Positions 33,220 to 42,175 of a stretch of DNA of 58,089 nt are shown here, in pieces; within the stretch, counting starts at the first letter, position 1; the number at the start of each line of letters is the position of its first letter. Below the pieces are notes generated by a model. That model searched no databases and had not been told where the DNA came from. It worked only from the letters and a program-made list of their open reading frames with translations. Source of the stretch: Pelagicoccus enzymogenes (GTDB lineage Bacteria > Verrucomicrobiota > Verrucomicrobiia > Opitutales > Opitutaceae); the NCBI RefSeq assembly GCF_014803405.1, contig NZ_JACYFG010000003.1, positions 1-58,089 on the forward strand, in the 5' to 3' direction. The translations under genes and the position numbers were made by a program.

Positions 33220-35148
33220 CTACTGCCCCAACACCACACCTGGCAGCCAAGTCGTCAAAGCCGGCCAATAGGTAATCAGCAACACGCCCACCACAAAGAC
33301 CACTAACATCGGCAGGGCCGCTCGAATCACCATGCTCATGGGCTTCTCGAAACGGTAGCTGGCCAAGAACAGGTTCATGCCGATCGGCGGGGTGATGTAT
33401 CCAAGCTGCAAATTCGCCAAGAAAATGATCCCCAAATGCACCGGATCGATCCCAAAGGCCGCGCCCAGCGGAACAATCAAAGGCACGATGACGATGATGG
33501 CCGAGAAGATATCCATCAAGCAGCCAACCACGATCAGGAACAGATTAAGCAGCAACAGGAACACCAGAGGCGACTCGATATTCTCCGTGGCCCACGTAAC
33601 CAGCTGGTCCGGAATCATCTCCGTCACCAAGTAGTTGGTGAAGCCCATAGCCACCCCGAGAATCAAGAGCACGCCGCCCACCAGCAAGCCGCACTCCGCC
33701 ATCACTCCAGGAAGCTCCTTGAGCATGTAAACCTTACGCACCACCTTAGCGTCCACGATATAGAGTATCATCGCGTAAAAGGCCGACACCGCTGCCGCCT
33801 CCACCGGAGTCGCGTATCCACTGAACAAGGCAAACAGAGCCACCACCGGCAGCAGCATTTCACCCGTCGCTCCCCACGCAGCCTTGCCCAGCTCCTTGGC
33901 CCAGACTCCTAAATCCAAACCTGCCCCATCAGGCGAAGCCGCCTTCTTGGGTTCCCGCAAAATCCCGTATCCAATTGTCAATACAAGCAACAGGGTACCC
34001 GGCAATAGCCCTCCGAGAAATATCTGCTCTAGCGAAATGCTCACGCGAGAGGTGGACGCCACCACGCTGTACAAGATGAGCGGCAAACATGGCGGAAACA
34101 GCACCCCCAGCGAACCCGCTCCCGTCAGCAAGCCAATGCTGCGTCGGTCTCCGTAACCCGCAGCCAACAGGACCGGCATCAGCAGACCGCCCAGGGCCAA
34201 GATCGTAACCCCGCTGGCGCCCGTGAATACAGTGAAAAAGGTACAAACCAAAACCGTTACGATCGCCGGTCCCCCCCGCACCCGCCCGAAGAGGGCATTG
34301 ATCAAGCGAATCAAACGTTGCGAGGACTGCCCCTGAGCCAAGAGGTATCCCGCGAGCGTGAAGAGCGGCAGCGTCACCAGCATGGGACTCTTCACCAAGT
34401 CGTATAAATTCAAGGCGAGGATCGGCCCCACCTCTTCCGGCCAATAACCACCCCAACCCCAGAACAGCACCAGAGCCGCGCCCGCCAAGGTCACGAAAAT
34501 CGGAGCCCCCAGAACCGTAGCGATCAGAACCACAATCAGCAGCGGCCAAACGAAGCCGCTCACTTCCTCGAACTCGTAGAAACCAAAATAGAACAAGCCG
34601 GCGCTCACTACGATGGGGATCAGGCGGAGCCACCAACGATCTCCCGACTGCCAAATAAGCCGCAAGGTCAGCATGAAGAAGCCGAAAGGCAAAATCAGCT
34701 TGGCCCACCAAAGCGGGAACCCCGGGAACAGCTCCCCTTCCCGATCCGCAAACTCGCCAAATATGTACGCCCAACTTCCGGCAAACAAGGAAGCCGATAC
34801 GAACACCGCCACCGTGCTGCTAATGTTCTTGGCCGCGGCCGCATACCCAGATTTCAAATACGCCGTAAAGGTGGAAAGGGAAAGCAAGCGAGCTTCGCGA
34901 GCCGCGATAACGCCGCCCACCATTGCCACGAATAGAACCAAGTGCTGCTGGATCGCAGAATTGCCGGAAATGCCCGAATCAAATTGACGCATCACGATCT
35001 CCAGAAGCGGCAAGAGCATCATAGCCCCCAAAGCGATCGCGATGGACCAGTTTTCCAGCCGGTTGAAAACCGCCAAAACCGGATCCCACCACTTGCGGGA
35101 ATTCACCTCGGGATCGTTTGAGCCAATTTCTTCAGACACGCCCAACAT
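33220..35148 (-). CDS. TRAP transporter fused permease (DctQ-DctM)
   Basis: 642 residues. The N-terminal quarter has four membrane helices of the small DctQ subunit (LENWSIAIALGAMMLLPLLEIVMRQF ... GGVIAAREARLLSL). The remainder is the 12-helix DctM large subunit with LVKSPMLVTLPLFTLAGYLLAQGQSSQRLIRLINALFGRVRGGPAIVTVLVCTFFTVFTGASGVTILALGGLLMP and LMDIFSAIIVIVPLIVPLGAAFGIDPVHLGIIFLANLQLGYITPPIGMNLFLA. Fusions of Q and M are known. The periplasmic DctP binding protein is not adjacent. Such systems take up organic acids such as C4-dicarboxylates or uronates, powered by a sodium gradient. Confidence 0.92.
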   Translation of the reverse strand: MLGVSEEIGSNDPEVNSRKWWDPVLAVFNRLENWSIAIALGAMMLLPLLEIVMRQFDSGISGNSAIQQHLVLFVAMVGGVIAAREARLLSLSTFTAYLKSGYAAAAKNISSTVAVFVSASLFAGSWAYIFGEFADREGELFPGFPLWWAKLILPFGFFMLTLRLIWQSGDRWWLRLIPIVVSAGLFYFGFYEFEEVSGFVWPLLIVVLIATVLGAPIFVTLAGAALVLFWGWGGYWPEEVGPILALNLYDLVKSPMLVTLPLFTLAGYLLAQGQSSQRLIRLINALFGRVRGGPAIVTVLVCTFFTVFTGASGVTILALGGLLMPVLLAAGYGDRRSIGLLTGAGSLGVLFPPCLPLILYSVVASTSRVSISLEQIFLGGLLPGTLLLVLTIGYGILREPKKAASPDGAGLDLGVWAKELGKAAWGATGEMLLPVVALFALFSGYATPVEAAAVSAFYAMILYIVDAKVVRKVYMLKELPGVMAECGLLVGGVLLILGVAMGFTNYLVTEMIPDQLVTWATENIESPLVFLLLLNLFLIVVGCLMDIFSAIIVIVPLIVPLGAAFGIDPVHLGIIFLANLQLGYITPPIGMNLFLASYRFEKPMSMVIRAALPMLVVFVVGVLLITYWPALTTWLPGVVLGQ

Positions 35149-35360
35149 GCAAGCCAGCCGCCCTATTGAAGCAAGGGGAAAGCATGGGGGCCGGCCATTC
35201 TATCGACAGCGCAACGTGCAGCAAAGGCAGGGTTGATCGCTGAGCTTCACGATCCTAAAAACTTAGACGCTCATAGAGCATATCTTTGACCGTAGGCTTG
35301 CAGCTTGCTGTAGACGGCAGTGCAGGTTCATCGACACGTCAACGCTTCGCCCTAAACACC

Positions 35361-36776
35361 ATGAACAAGCCCCATCTCCTCTGCCTCAAACTACTGCTTA
35401 TCAACGCCTTTGTTTGCACGCAAGCAGCGGACAACCCCACCCCGCTCGAGTGGACGACCACCCAGGACCACCAGAACATGATGGAGCAACTCGGCATTAC
35501 CGAGCTACGCCCGGGGCGCAACGGCTGGGCCCAAGCCGGCGAACCAAACGCCGCCAACTACGACGAGTCCCAAGCCAATCCCTATCCCGACCTTCCCGAG
35601 CTCCTGGTCACCCTAGACGGTTCTCCCGTCGCGACTGCCCACGCATGGCGAACCATTCGACGCCCCGAGCTCATCGCCGCCTTCGAGTCGGAAGTCTACG
35701 GACGCATCCCGCAAAACGTGCCCGAGGTCGATTGGCGCATCGAACACAGCTACGAGAACCTCACCGTGGACAGCATTCCCGCCATCGCTCAAAGACTTGC
35801 TGGGGTGGTCGACAATTCCGCGTATCCAGAAATCGATGTCAGCATCGACGCAACCTTGGTCCTCCCCCAGAAAATGGACAAGCCCGCCCCCGTGCTCATC
35901 ATGTTCGGCTGGAAACCACTGGAGTTTCCAGACGATGCTACGACCGCCTTCACCCTCGATGGCACTCCTTCACGCTTCAACGAAGACCCGCCTTCCTTCA
36001 GCCAACTGATCGCCGCCGGCTGGGGCATCGTCTACTTGATCCCGACCTCCTACCAAGCCGACAACGGGGCCGGGCTCACCCGCGGCATCATCGGCCTCGT
36101 CAATAAAGGACAGCCCCGCCAACCCGACGATTGGGGCGCCTTGCGAGCTTGGGGCTGGGGCGCCTCCCGCTGCCTCGACTACCTGGAAACGCGGCCAGAG
36201 GTGAACGTCCGCCAAGTCGGCATCGAAGGCGTTTCCCGCTACGGCAAAGCCGCCTTGGTCACCCATGCCTTCGACGAACGTTTCGCCGTCGGCTTCATCG
36301 CCTCCTCTGGCGCCGGCGGAGTCGCTCTGCATCGACGCAACTTCGGCGAGTCCACCGAAAACCTTGCCAGCTCCGGCGCCTACCACTGGTTCGCCGGCAA
36401 CTATATCAAGTACGCCACGGAAAAATCCCGTTTCGGCCGCATGACCCCCGACAACTTACCGGTCGATTCCCACCAGCTGATCGCCCTCTGCGCTCCGCGC
36501 CCCACCTTCGTGAGCTACGGCATTCCGGAGAACGGCGATGCCCTTTGGTTGGACCAGCAAGGCAGCTACATGGCCACGGTGGCCGCCTCTCCGGCCTTCG
36601 CATTGCTAGGCGCCCAGGGCCTCGGCGAAACGAAAGACTATCGCACCGCCCCCTTGCCGCCAGTCAACCAAGACCTGCTGGATGGAGAGCTCGCTTGGCG
36701 TCAACACGACGGCGGCCACGAATCCCAATCCAACATGAAACACTTCCTCCGCTGGGCGGAGAAGAAGATGAGGTAG
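35361..36776 (+). CDS. Glucuronoyl esterase (CE15 family), secreted
   Basis: 471 residues from ATG 35361 with a signal peptide (MNKPHLLCLKLLLINAFVCTQA). The CE15 alpha/beta-hydrolase signature is clear: nucleophile elbow GIEGVSRYGKAALVTHAFDERFAVGFIASSGAGGVALHRRNFGE, the preceding GALRAWGWGASRCLDYLE, YHWFAGNY, LPVDSHQLIALCAPRP and a catalytic His in HDGGHE. CE15 enzymes cut ester bonds between lignin alcohols and glucuronic acid on xylan. Verrucomicrobia are known to have many. It lies divergent from the TRAP permease, which could take up the released uronate. Confidence 0.9.
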   Translation: MNKPHLLCLKLLLINAFVCTQAADNPTPLEWTTTQDHQNMMEQLGITELRPGRNGWAQAGEPNAANYDESQANPYPDLPELLVTLDGSPVATAHAWRTIRRPELIAAFESEVYGRIPQNVPEVDWRIEHSYENLTVDSIPAIAQRLAGVVDNSAYPEIDVSIDATLVLPQKMDKPAPVLIMFGWKPLEFPDDATTAFTLDGTPSRFNEDPPSFSQLIAAGWGIVYLIPTSYQADNGAGLTRGIIGLVNKGQPRQPDDWGALRAWGWGASRCLDYLETRPEVNVRQVGIEGVSRYGKAALVTHAFDERFAVGFIASSGAGGVALHRRNFGESTENLASSGAYHWFAGNYIKYATEKSRFGRMTPDNLPVDSHQLIALCAPRPTFVSYGIPENGDALWLDQQGSYMATVAASPAFALLGAQGLGETKDYRTAPLPPVNQDLLDGELAWRQHDGGHESQSNMKHFLRWAEKKMR

Positions 36777-36777
36777 G

Positions 36778-36906
36778 GCCCGCTGTCTCAGCGGGCCGGT
36801 AGGAGCGACCTTGGTCGCGATTCGGAAATATGTGATCCTGCAATACGGACGACGTGGAAGTCGTCCCTCCACATCGCGTCCTGGAGGGACCGGTTCCACC
36901 CGGTCC
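36778..36906. repeat. Cluster of four palindromic repeats (families C, A, B, B)
   Basis: GGCCCGCTGTCTCAGCGGGC (36778-36797), GTAGGAGCGACCTTGGTCGC (36799 on), an inverted family B copy GGACGACGTGGAAGTCGT then CCCTCC (36847-36870) and GGAGGGACCGGTTCCACC then CGGTCC (36882-36906). Found between convergent CE15 and ftsY genes. Confidence 0.8.
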
Positions 36907-36947
36907 GCAACTGTAGGATTAACTGCTGAAGCTCCGCGCTCCCCTCC

Positions 36948-37874
36948 CTACGCTTCCTCGTCGCTTCCGAATATCGCGTCGACGTAGTTGTCGATTCGAT
37001 ACTCCTGCAGATCTTCCGGCTTCTCGCCGAACCCAAGGAAAAAGATCGGCAGCTTGAGCTCGCGGTAGATTCCTACCAAAGCGCCGCCACGGCTGGTGCC
37101 GTCGAGCTTGGTGACTACCAAACCGTCCAAGCCAAACTTTTCGTTAAACACGCGGGCCTGCTCGATGGAGTTGGAACCTAGGCTGCCGTCCACGACCAAC
37201 AAACTGTAGTGCGGAGCCGCTTCATCGTGCTTCTGCAGGACGCGGCGAATCTTCGCCAGCTCATCCATCAAGTTGCTCTTGGTATGCAAGCGGCCTGCCG
37301 TATCGATGATCAAGGTATCGTGACCACGAGCCTTAGCCGCTTGGTAAGCGTCGAAGGCTACCGCCGCGGAGTCCGCTCCGTGCTGACCGGCAATGATGTC
37401 GAGCCCAAGGCGTGACGACCACTCCTTCAATTGCTCGATGGCTGCCGCGCGAAAGGTATCGCAAGCAGCCACCATGGGATTGCGGCCATCCTGCTTGTAC
37501 TGGTGGCCGAGCTTGGCCGTGGTAGTCGTCTTGCCGGAGCCATTCACCCCGATCAAACAGATCACCGTAGGCGATCCCTCCACAAATTGGATACGCCCTT
37601 CCGAACCGTCGAGCACCCGCTTGAGCACGGAGGAACCGATGGCGGCGACATCCTTGCCGCGCAGTTCCTTATCCTTCTTGTAGGCTTTCTGCGTTTCCTC
37701 GATGATTTCTTCGGTGGTTTCGTAACCGAAGTCGGAAGCGAAAAGCGCTTCCTCGAGCTCTTCGATGGAATTGGCGTCGAGCTTTTTGCGACCGAAGATC
37801 CCGCCTGTCTTTTCAGCGATGCTCTTGGCTGACTTGGCGAGGCCTTGCTTGAACTTCTTGAAAATCGATAGCAT
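36948..37874 (-). CDS. ftsY: Signal recognition particle receptor FtsY
   Basis: 308 residues, the short form without the acidic A domain. The NG domain is complete: N-domain LDANSIEELEEALFASDFGYETTEEII, G1 GVNGSGKTTTTAKLG, DTFRAAAIEQL, DTAGRLHTKSNLMDEL, TKLDGTSRGGALV and GFGEKPEDLQEY. It docks ribosome-SRP complexes at the membrane. N-terminal MLSIFKKFKQGLAKSAKSI is an amphipathic helix that may give membrane binding. The gene is the last of the minus-strand housekeeping run. Confidence 0.96.
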   Translation of the reverse strand: MLSIFKKFKQGLAKSAKSIAEKTGGIFGRKKLDANSIEELEEALFASDFGYETTEEIIEETQKAYKKDKELRGKDVAAIGSSVLKRVLDGSEGRIQFVEGSPTVICLIGVNGSGKTTTTAKLGHQYKQDGRNPMVAACDTFRAAAIEQLKEWSSRLGLDIIAGQHGADSAAVAFDAYQAAKARGHDTLIIDTAGRLHTKSNLMDELAKIRRVLQKHDEAAPHYSLLVVDGSLGSNSIEQARVFNEKFGLDGLVVTKLDGTSRGGALVGIYRELKLPIFFLGFGEKPEDLQEYRIDNYVDAIFGSDEEA

Positions 37875-37913
37875 TGGATCCCTATCTAAAAACTAAGCGT
37901 ATCCGTAAAAAAA

Positions 37914-38363
37914 CTACTCCCAGCTGGCCGTACGGGAAGGACGGTCGAGACCGCCCTTGAGCTTGTCCAAGATTCCGTTCACGAAGCGGCGGGACTCGGC
38001 GGTGGAGAATTCCTTACTCAGGTCGATCGCTTCATTGATGGTGACAACCGGCGGAATGTCCTTGCGATAGAGCAGCTCGTAGACTGCGAGGCGCAGGATG
38101 GCGAGGTCGATCTTGGCGATGCGGTCGAAATCCCAGTTCTTGGCCAGCGACATGATCTTGTCGTCGATCTCCGCGGAGTACTCGATGACGCCGTGCACTA
38201 ACTCTTCTGCAAAGTTATAGTAGTCACGCTCTTCCTCGAGGCCTTGGAAGAATACGGTCAAGTCATCGGACAAATCGTTGGGACGATTGATCGACCAAGC
38301 GTAGATGTATTGCATCGCGGCGACGCGACACTGACGGCGTTGAGATTTTTTTCCCTCGGACAT
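37914..38363 (-). CDS. nusB: Transcription antitermination factor NusB
   Basis: 149 residues, typical length. Sequence MSEGKKSQRRQCRVAAMQYIYAWSIN fits the NusB N-terminal helix, LILRLAVYEL-like AKIDLAILRLAVYELLYRKDIPPVVTINEAIDLSKEFSTAESRRFVNGILDKL is the C-terminal family signature. It should bind boxA RNA with S10 to promote rRNA antitermination. Placed 3 bases downstream of ribH, as in many bacteria. Confidence 0.95.
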   Translation of the reverse strand: MSEGKKSQRRQCRVAAMQYIYAWSINRPNDLSDDLTVFFQGLEEERDYYNFAEELVHGVIEYSAEIDDKIMSLAKNWDFDRIAKIDLAILRLAVYELLYRKDIPPVVTINEAIDLSKEFSTAESRRFVNGILDKLKGGLDRPSRTASWE

Positions 38364-38366
38364 GTC

Positions 38367-38837
38367 TTAAAGATAGTTGCGGCGCAGCTTCGCCATTTCC
38401 AGAGCACATTGCCCAAATTCCGATCCCTTGGGGATCGATCCGATGCAGCGCTCGCGCACTTGCTCCTCGTTCTCTCCCACGATCAGGCCAGCGACTACAG
38501 GCAATCCCGACGTTACAGCCACCTGCTGAAGCCCATGGTTCGCGGAATCGGAAACCATCTCGTAGTGGCGCGTTCCACCGGCGATGACCACGCCGAGAGC
38601 GATGACCGCATCGAACTTGCCCGTATCTACCAAGAACTTGGCCGCGACCGGCAACTCGTTGGCTCCGGGGACGCGTTCCACGACGATTGCGTCGTCCGCC
38701 ACTCCCGCCTGTTTGAGGGCGGCAAGGGCTCCGTCGAGCAAGCCCGCGACATACTCCTCGTTGAATCGGGCTGCAACGACACCGATCCGGAAGTCGGACC
38801 CGTCGATTTTCAGCGCGGATGGCGATAGTTGGCTCAT
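38367..38837 (-). CDS. ribH: 6,7-dimethyl-8-ribityllumazine synthase
   Basis: 156 residues. The family blocks are VVAARFNEEYVAGLLDGALAALKQAGV, VERVPGANELPVAAKFL, DAVIALGVVIAGGTRHYEMVSDSANHGLQQVAVTSGLPVVAGLIVGENEEQVRERC. The Arg-His pair (GGTRHYE) is the catalytic site; the family more often has GxTPHFD or GETxHFE. It condenses the RibB product with the pyrimidinedione to form lumazine. Lies upstream of nusB, downstream of ribBA. Confidence 0.95.
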   Translation of the reverse strand: MSQLSPSALKIDGSDFRIGVVAARFNEEYVAGLLDGALAALKQAGVADDAIVVERVPGANELPVAAKFLVDTGKFDAVIALGVVIAGGTRHYEMVSDSANHGLQQVAVTSGLPVVAGLIVGENEEQVRERCIGSIPKGSEFGQCALEMAKLRRNYL

Positions 38838-38966
38838 AATAAGAACAAGTTAAGAACAGCTACGTGAGAGGAAGGGCAACTTGGCTCCCTCCCTAGTCTT
38901 GTAAAGGCAAAAGGCGAATCAGAAGCCGATCTCCAATTCGCTCCTCGCCCCTCACAACTCACTCCT

Positions 38967-40049
38967 TCAAAGCCCCACCGTTTCCACGATCTCGAGACCG
39001 TAGCCGTCGAGGGCGATCACGTTGCGGCTGGAATGGGAAAGCAAACGGATCTTTTTCAGGCCGATCGCAGAGAGGATCTGGGCTCCGATTCCGTACTCGC
39101 GCAGACTCATGCTCTTGTCCTCCGGGGAGTTAACCAATCCTCCGCCAGGTCGGCGAATGTAAACGATGGCTCCGCTGCCCTCCGCCGCGATGCGCTTCAT
39201 GGCGAGCCCGATGGAGTCTTCGCCCTCGCTGCCCTCCGGATGGAAAATGTCTTTCACCACGTTCTCCGCATGCACGCGCACGAGGGTCGGCTGCTCGGAA
39301 ATTTCTCCCGCCACCAAGGCCACGTGCTCCCGCCCGTCCAGCAAACTGCGGAACACTTTCATAGTGAAGGCTCCATGCACGCTAGCATACGGTTTCTCGC
39401 TGACCAGCTCCACCAGGTTCTCTCGCTTGTGGCGGTACTCGATCAAGGAGGCGATGGAGATAAGCTTCAGGCCGAAACGCTTCTTGAATTCATAGAGCTG
39501 CGGAGTGCGAGCCATGGTGCCGTCGTCGTTGAGCACCTCGCAAATCACGGCGCAGGGGAATTGCCCTGCGAGCGAGGCGAGATCCACCGCCGCTTCCGTG
39601 TGCCCGGCCCGTTCGAGAACGCCGCCCGACTTGGCCTTGAGCGGAAAAACGTGCCCCGGCTGCACCAGCTCGTCAGGACGGGTGTCCGGATCGGCCAGCA
39701 GCTTGATGGTGTGGTAGCGGTCGTAAGCGCTGATGCCCGTGGTGATTCCCTCTGCCGCATCGACCGAAACCGTGAAGTCCGTCTTATGCGACTCGCGATT
39801 CTCCTGCACCATGGGGCTGATGCCCAAACGCTGCAAATGGTGCGGCGTGCACGGGACGCAGATCAGGCCACGGGCGTGCTGGATCATCAAGTTCACGTTT
39901 TCCACCGAGGCTTTCGAAGCGGCGAAAACCAGGTCGCCCTCATTCTCGCGATCCTCGTCGTCGGTCACGATCACCGGCTTGCCCGCCGCGATGTCTGCGA
40001 TCGCATCTTCAACCGAATCAAAAACTACTTCTTCTGCGTCTTCCGCCAT
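38967..40049 (-). CDS. ribB: RibBA-like: 3,4-dihydroxy-2-butanone 4-phosphate synthase fused to a degenerate GTP cyclohydrolase II domain
   Basis: 360 residues from ATG 40049; a longer start at 40127 adds a non-homologous lead. The RibB half is intact: DDEDRENEGDLVFAA, ICVPC, RESHKTDFTVSVDAAEGITTGISAYDR, GHVFPLKAKSGGVLERAGHTEAAVDLA, AVICEVLNDDGTMAR. In the RibA half the three zinc cysteines (C-x10-C-x-C) and the QEGRG motif are missing: RVHAENVVKDIFHPEGSEGEDSIGLAMK, then YIRRPGGGL. So only the first activity is expected. The final part (REYGIGAQILSAIGLKKIRLLSHSSRNVIALDGYGLEIVE) keeps the fold. A separate RibA should exist elsewhere. Confidence 0.9.
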   Translation of the reverse strand: MAEDAEEVVFDSVEDAIADIAAGKPVIVTDDEDRENEGDLVFAASKASVENVNLMIQHARGLICVPCTPHHLQRLGISPMVQENRESHKTDFTVSVDAAEGITTGISAYDRYHTIKLLADPDTRPDELVQPGHVFPLKAKSGGVLERAGHTEAAVDLASLAGQFPCAVICEVLNDDGTMARTPQLYEFKKRFGLKLISIASLIEYRHKRENLVELVSEKPYASVHGAFTMKVFRSLLDGREHVALVAGEISEQPTLVRVHAENVVKDIFHPEGSEGEDSIGLAMKRIAAEGSGAIVYIRRPGGGLVNSPEDKSMSLREYGIGAQILSAIGLKKIRLLSHSSRNVIALDGYGLEIVETVGL

Positions 40050-40139
40050 AATCTCGCCAGCAAAAGCAGGAGCCATCGAACTGACAACCCGATAAACGTA
40101 GCGCTGAGCTTTAGCCAGCGACCGCATTGCAAGATCCCT

Positions 40140-40201
40140 GTAGGAAGCGACCTTGCGTCGCGATCAAAACGCTGAAATCGCGGCACAAGGCCGCTTCCCA
40201 C
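40140..40201. repeat. Inverted pair of REP-like repeats, family A
   Basis: GTAGGAAGCGACCTTGCG then TCGCGATC (40140-40165) and ATCGCGGCACAAGGCCGC then TTCCCACA (40176-40201), between panD and ribBA. Confidence 0.8.
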
Positions 40202-40214
40202 AACGAGCTTCCCC

Positions 40215-40586
40215 TTACGGCCTGCGAATAGGCGGCTCGCCGACGTGCTTGATGGAATTGTCAGCGTTGACCATCACCAGCTTGGGCTTGAAGGCGTCGA
40301 TGTCCGCGTCGTCCACTTCCTGGAAGCTGCAGATGATCACCTTGTCGCCGCGATGCACCAAACGGGCCGCCGCGCCATTGAGGCAAATCTCACCGGGCTT
40401 GCCCCAGATCACGTAGGTCGTGAGACGGTTTCCGTTGTCGATGTCGTAGACATCCACCTTTTCGAACTCCACCAGATCCGCCGCCTTGCAAAGCACGGGG
40501 TCAATGCTGATCGAGCCTTCATAGTTTAGATCCGCATCCGTCACCGTAGCGCGGTGGATCTTCGACTTAAGCATGTGTCGCTTCAT
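40215..40586 (-). CDS. panD: Aspartate 1-decarboxylase
   Basis: 123 residues from ATG 40586. The self-processing site is NYEGSISID with cleavage before Ser25, giving the pyruvoyl cofactor. Lys9 (MLKSKIHRATV) and Tyr58-like residues (NRLTTYVIWGKPGEICLNGAAARLVHRGDKVIICSF) are conserved. It makes beta-alanine for pantothenate. The upstream in-frame ATG at 40646 would overlap coaX and is not used. Located 17 bases after coaX in the pan run. Confidence 0.95.
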   Translation of the reverse strand: MKRHMLKSKIHRATVTDADLNYEGSISIDPVLCKAADLVEFEKVDVYDIDNGNRLTTYVIWGKPGEICLNGAAARLVHRGDKVIICSFQEVDDADIDAFKPKLVMVNADNSIKHVGEPPIRRP

Positions 40587-40603
40587 AACTAAATTCTCCT
40601 GTA

Positions 40604-41401
40604 TCAGGCTTCCGCCCCTTCTTTTTCTGGCTCGACTGGATTCCAAGTCAGCATCGCGTTCACGCCCCGCAAAACGAGGTCGGGCACGATCTCGTCAAAC
40701 AAACCGGAGTCGCGGTAAAGCTGCGAAAAACCGCCCGTCGCCACGATGCGCGTCGCCTCGTCCCCAAAGGCTTCCTGGCGGATGCGTTCCACCAAGTGGC
40801 GAATCATGCCGAGGTAACCGAAATACAAACCGCTCTGAATCGCTTCCGTAGTGGAGCGACCGAGGGCTCGCTTGGGAGCATTGATTTCCACAAAAGGCAA
40901 CTTCGCGGTCTTGGAGCCCAAAGCCTCCATGGCCAAGCCCAAGCCCGCGCAAATGGAGCCGCCCAAGTACTCGCGCTGAGCCGTCACTGCATCCAAAGTG
41001 ATAGCCGTCCCAAAATCGACCACTACGACGTTCATTTCTGGATACATCTCCGCCACCGCGATCGCGTTGGCGATGCGGTCCGCCCCCACTTCCAGCGGGT
41101 TGCGGGTCTTGATTTTCAAGCGCGTCTTTACGCCGGCTTCCAAGAAGAGCGGCTCGAGGGCGAAATAGATGCGGCAAGCATTGCGCAACGAGTGTACCTC
41201 GTCCGGCACAACGCAGCTGATTCCGATGCGCTCGATGCGGCTGGGATCCACACCATGCTCGCGCAAAACGGCGACCAGAAACAGGCCAATTTCATCGCGC
41301 GAAGAATGGGCGCTCTCCTTGCGAAACTGGGTCACGAAACGGCCATCGTCATAGACCGCTCCATGCATCTGCGTATTTCCAACATCGATACAAAGATTCA
41401 T
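40604..41401 (-). CDS. coaX: Type III pantothenate kinase
   Basis: 265 residues. ASKHA-fold motifs: MNLCIDVGNTQMHGAVYDDG (phosphate 1), NPLEVGADRIANAIA, VVVDFGTAITLDAVTAQREYLGGSICAGLGLAMEALGSKTAKLP, and ATGGFS near the C-terminus. It phosphorylates pantothenate, the first CoA step, and does not need the P-loop fold of type I. ATG overlaps panC by 4 bases, so the pathway genes are translationally coupled. Confidence 0.95.
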   Translation of the reverse strand: MNLCIDVGNTQMHGAVYDDGRFVTQFRKESAHSSRDEIGLFLVAVLREHGVDPSRIERIGISCVVPDEVHSLRNACRIYFALEPLFLEAGVKTRLKIKTRNPLEVGADRIANAIAVAEMYPEMNVVVVDFGTAITLDAVTAQREYLGGSICAGLGLAMEALGSKTAKLPFVEINAPKRALGRSTTEAIQSGLYFGYLGMIRHLVERIRQEAFGDEATRIVATGGFSQLYRDSGLFDEIVPDLVLRGVNAMLTWNPVEPEKEGAEA

Positions 41402-42171
41402 CGCACCGCCTTTCTCTCTACATTGTCTATCAAGCGTACGCCTTCCAGCACCACCGCGCCGAGGCGACGCTCGCCGCGATCTGCCACGTACTCCGGCTCG
41501 AAGCCAGCCGCCTTCAATTCATTCATTGCAGTGGCCTCATCACTCGCCGTATTCAAAATCTGGTTAAACTTAGCGGCTTGCTTGAATCCCTCCGGCGACA
41601 AGCGGCGATTACGCGAACTCATAGCCAAACCGCTCTCCTCGCGGATAGTGGGACAAGCCACAATTTCGACTGGCAAGAAGAACGCATCAACCAAGCCTTT
41701 CACTAGCTGCAGCTGCTGCCAGTCCTTCTCCCCAAAATAAGCGCGTTTCGCGTCACCAACCATTAGAAGCTTCATTACCACCGTGAGCACGCCATCGAAA
41801 TGACCGGGACGATGCTCCCCTTCCAACTCGGTGGATAGCTCCGACTCGCTGATCTTGTAGCGATAGTCGTCGGGATACATGTCTTCGTATTGCGGAGCGA
41901 AAATCGCGTCCACTCCGAGTTCCTGCAAGGCTTGTAGGTCTTCCTCGAATACAGCGGGATACTTGTCGAAATCCTCCTGCTTATTGAACTGGGTGCGATT
42001 GAGAAAGATGCTCACCGCCACGTGCTCGTTTTCCGCAAGAGCCCGTTTCACAAGATCCAAGTGTCCCGCATGCAAGCCGCCCATGGTCGGGATGAAACCG
42101 AGGGTAGACGTACCCACAGTTTCCTTACGCCACGCGCGGTAGGCCGCTACCGACTGCAATACTTGCGTCAT
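41398..42171 (-). CDS. panC: Pantothenate synthetase
   Basis: 257 residues. Class I ligase motifs: FIPTMGGLHAGHLDLVKRA (HIGH), SIFLNRTQFNKQEDFDKYP, AYFGEKDWQQLQLVKGLV and IREESGLAMSSRNRRLSPE (KMSKS-like SSRN). It joins pantoate and beta-alanine. IFLNRTQF is a slightly unusual form of VFVNPxQF. Follows panB after 4 bases. Confidence 0.95.
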   Translation of the reverse strand: MTQVLQSVAAYRAWRKETVGTSTLGFIPTMGGLHAGHLDLVKRALAENEHVAVSIFLNRTQFNKQEDFDKYPAVFEEDLQALQELGVDAIFAPQYEDMYPDDYRYKISESELSTELEGEHRPGHFDGVLTVVMKLLMVGDAKRAYFGEKDWQQLQLVKGLVDAFFLPVEIVACPTIREESGLAMSSRNRRLSPEGFKQAAKFNQILNTASDEATAMNELKAAGFEPEYVADRGERRLGAVVLEGVRLIDNVERKAVR

Positions 42172-42175
42172 GGCC

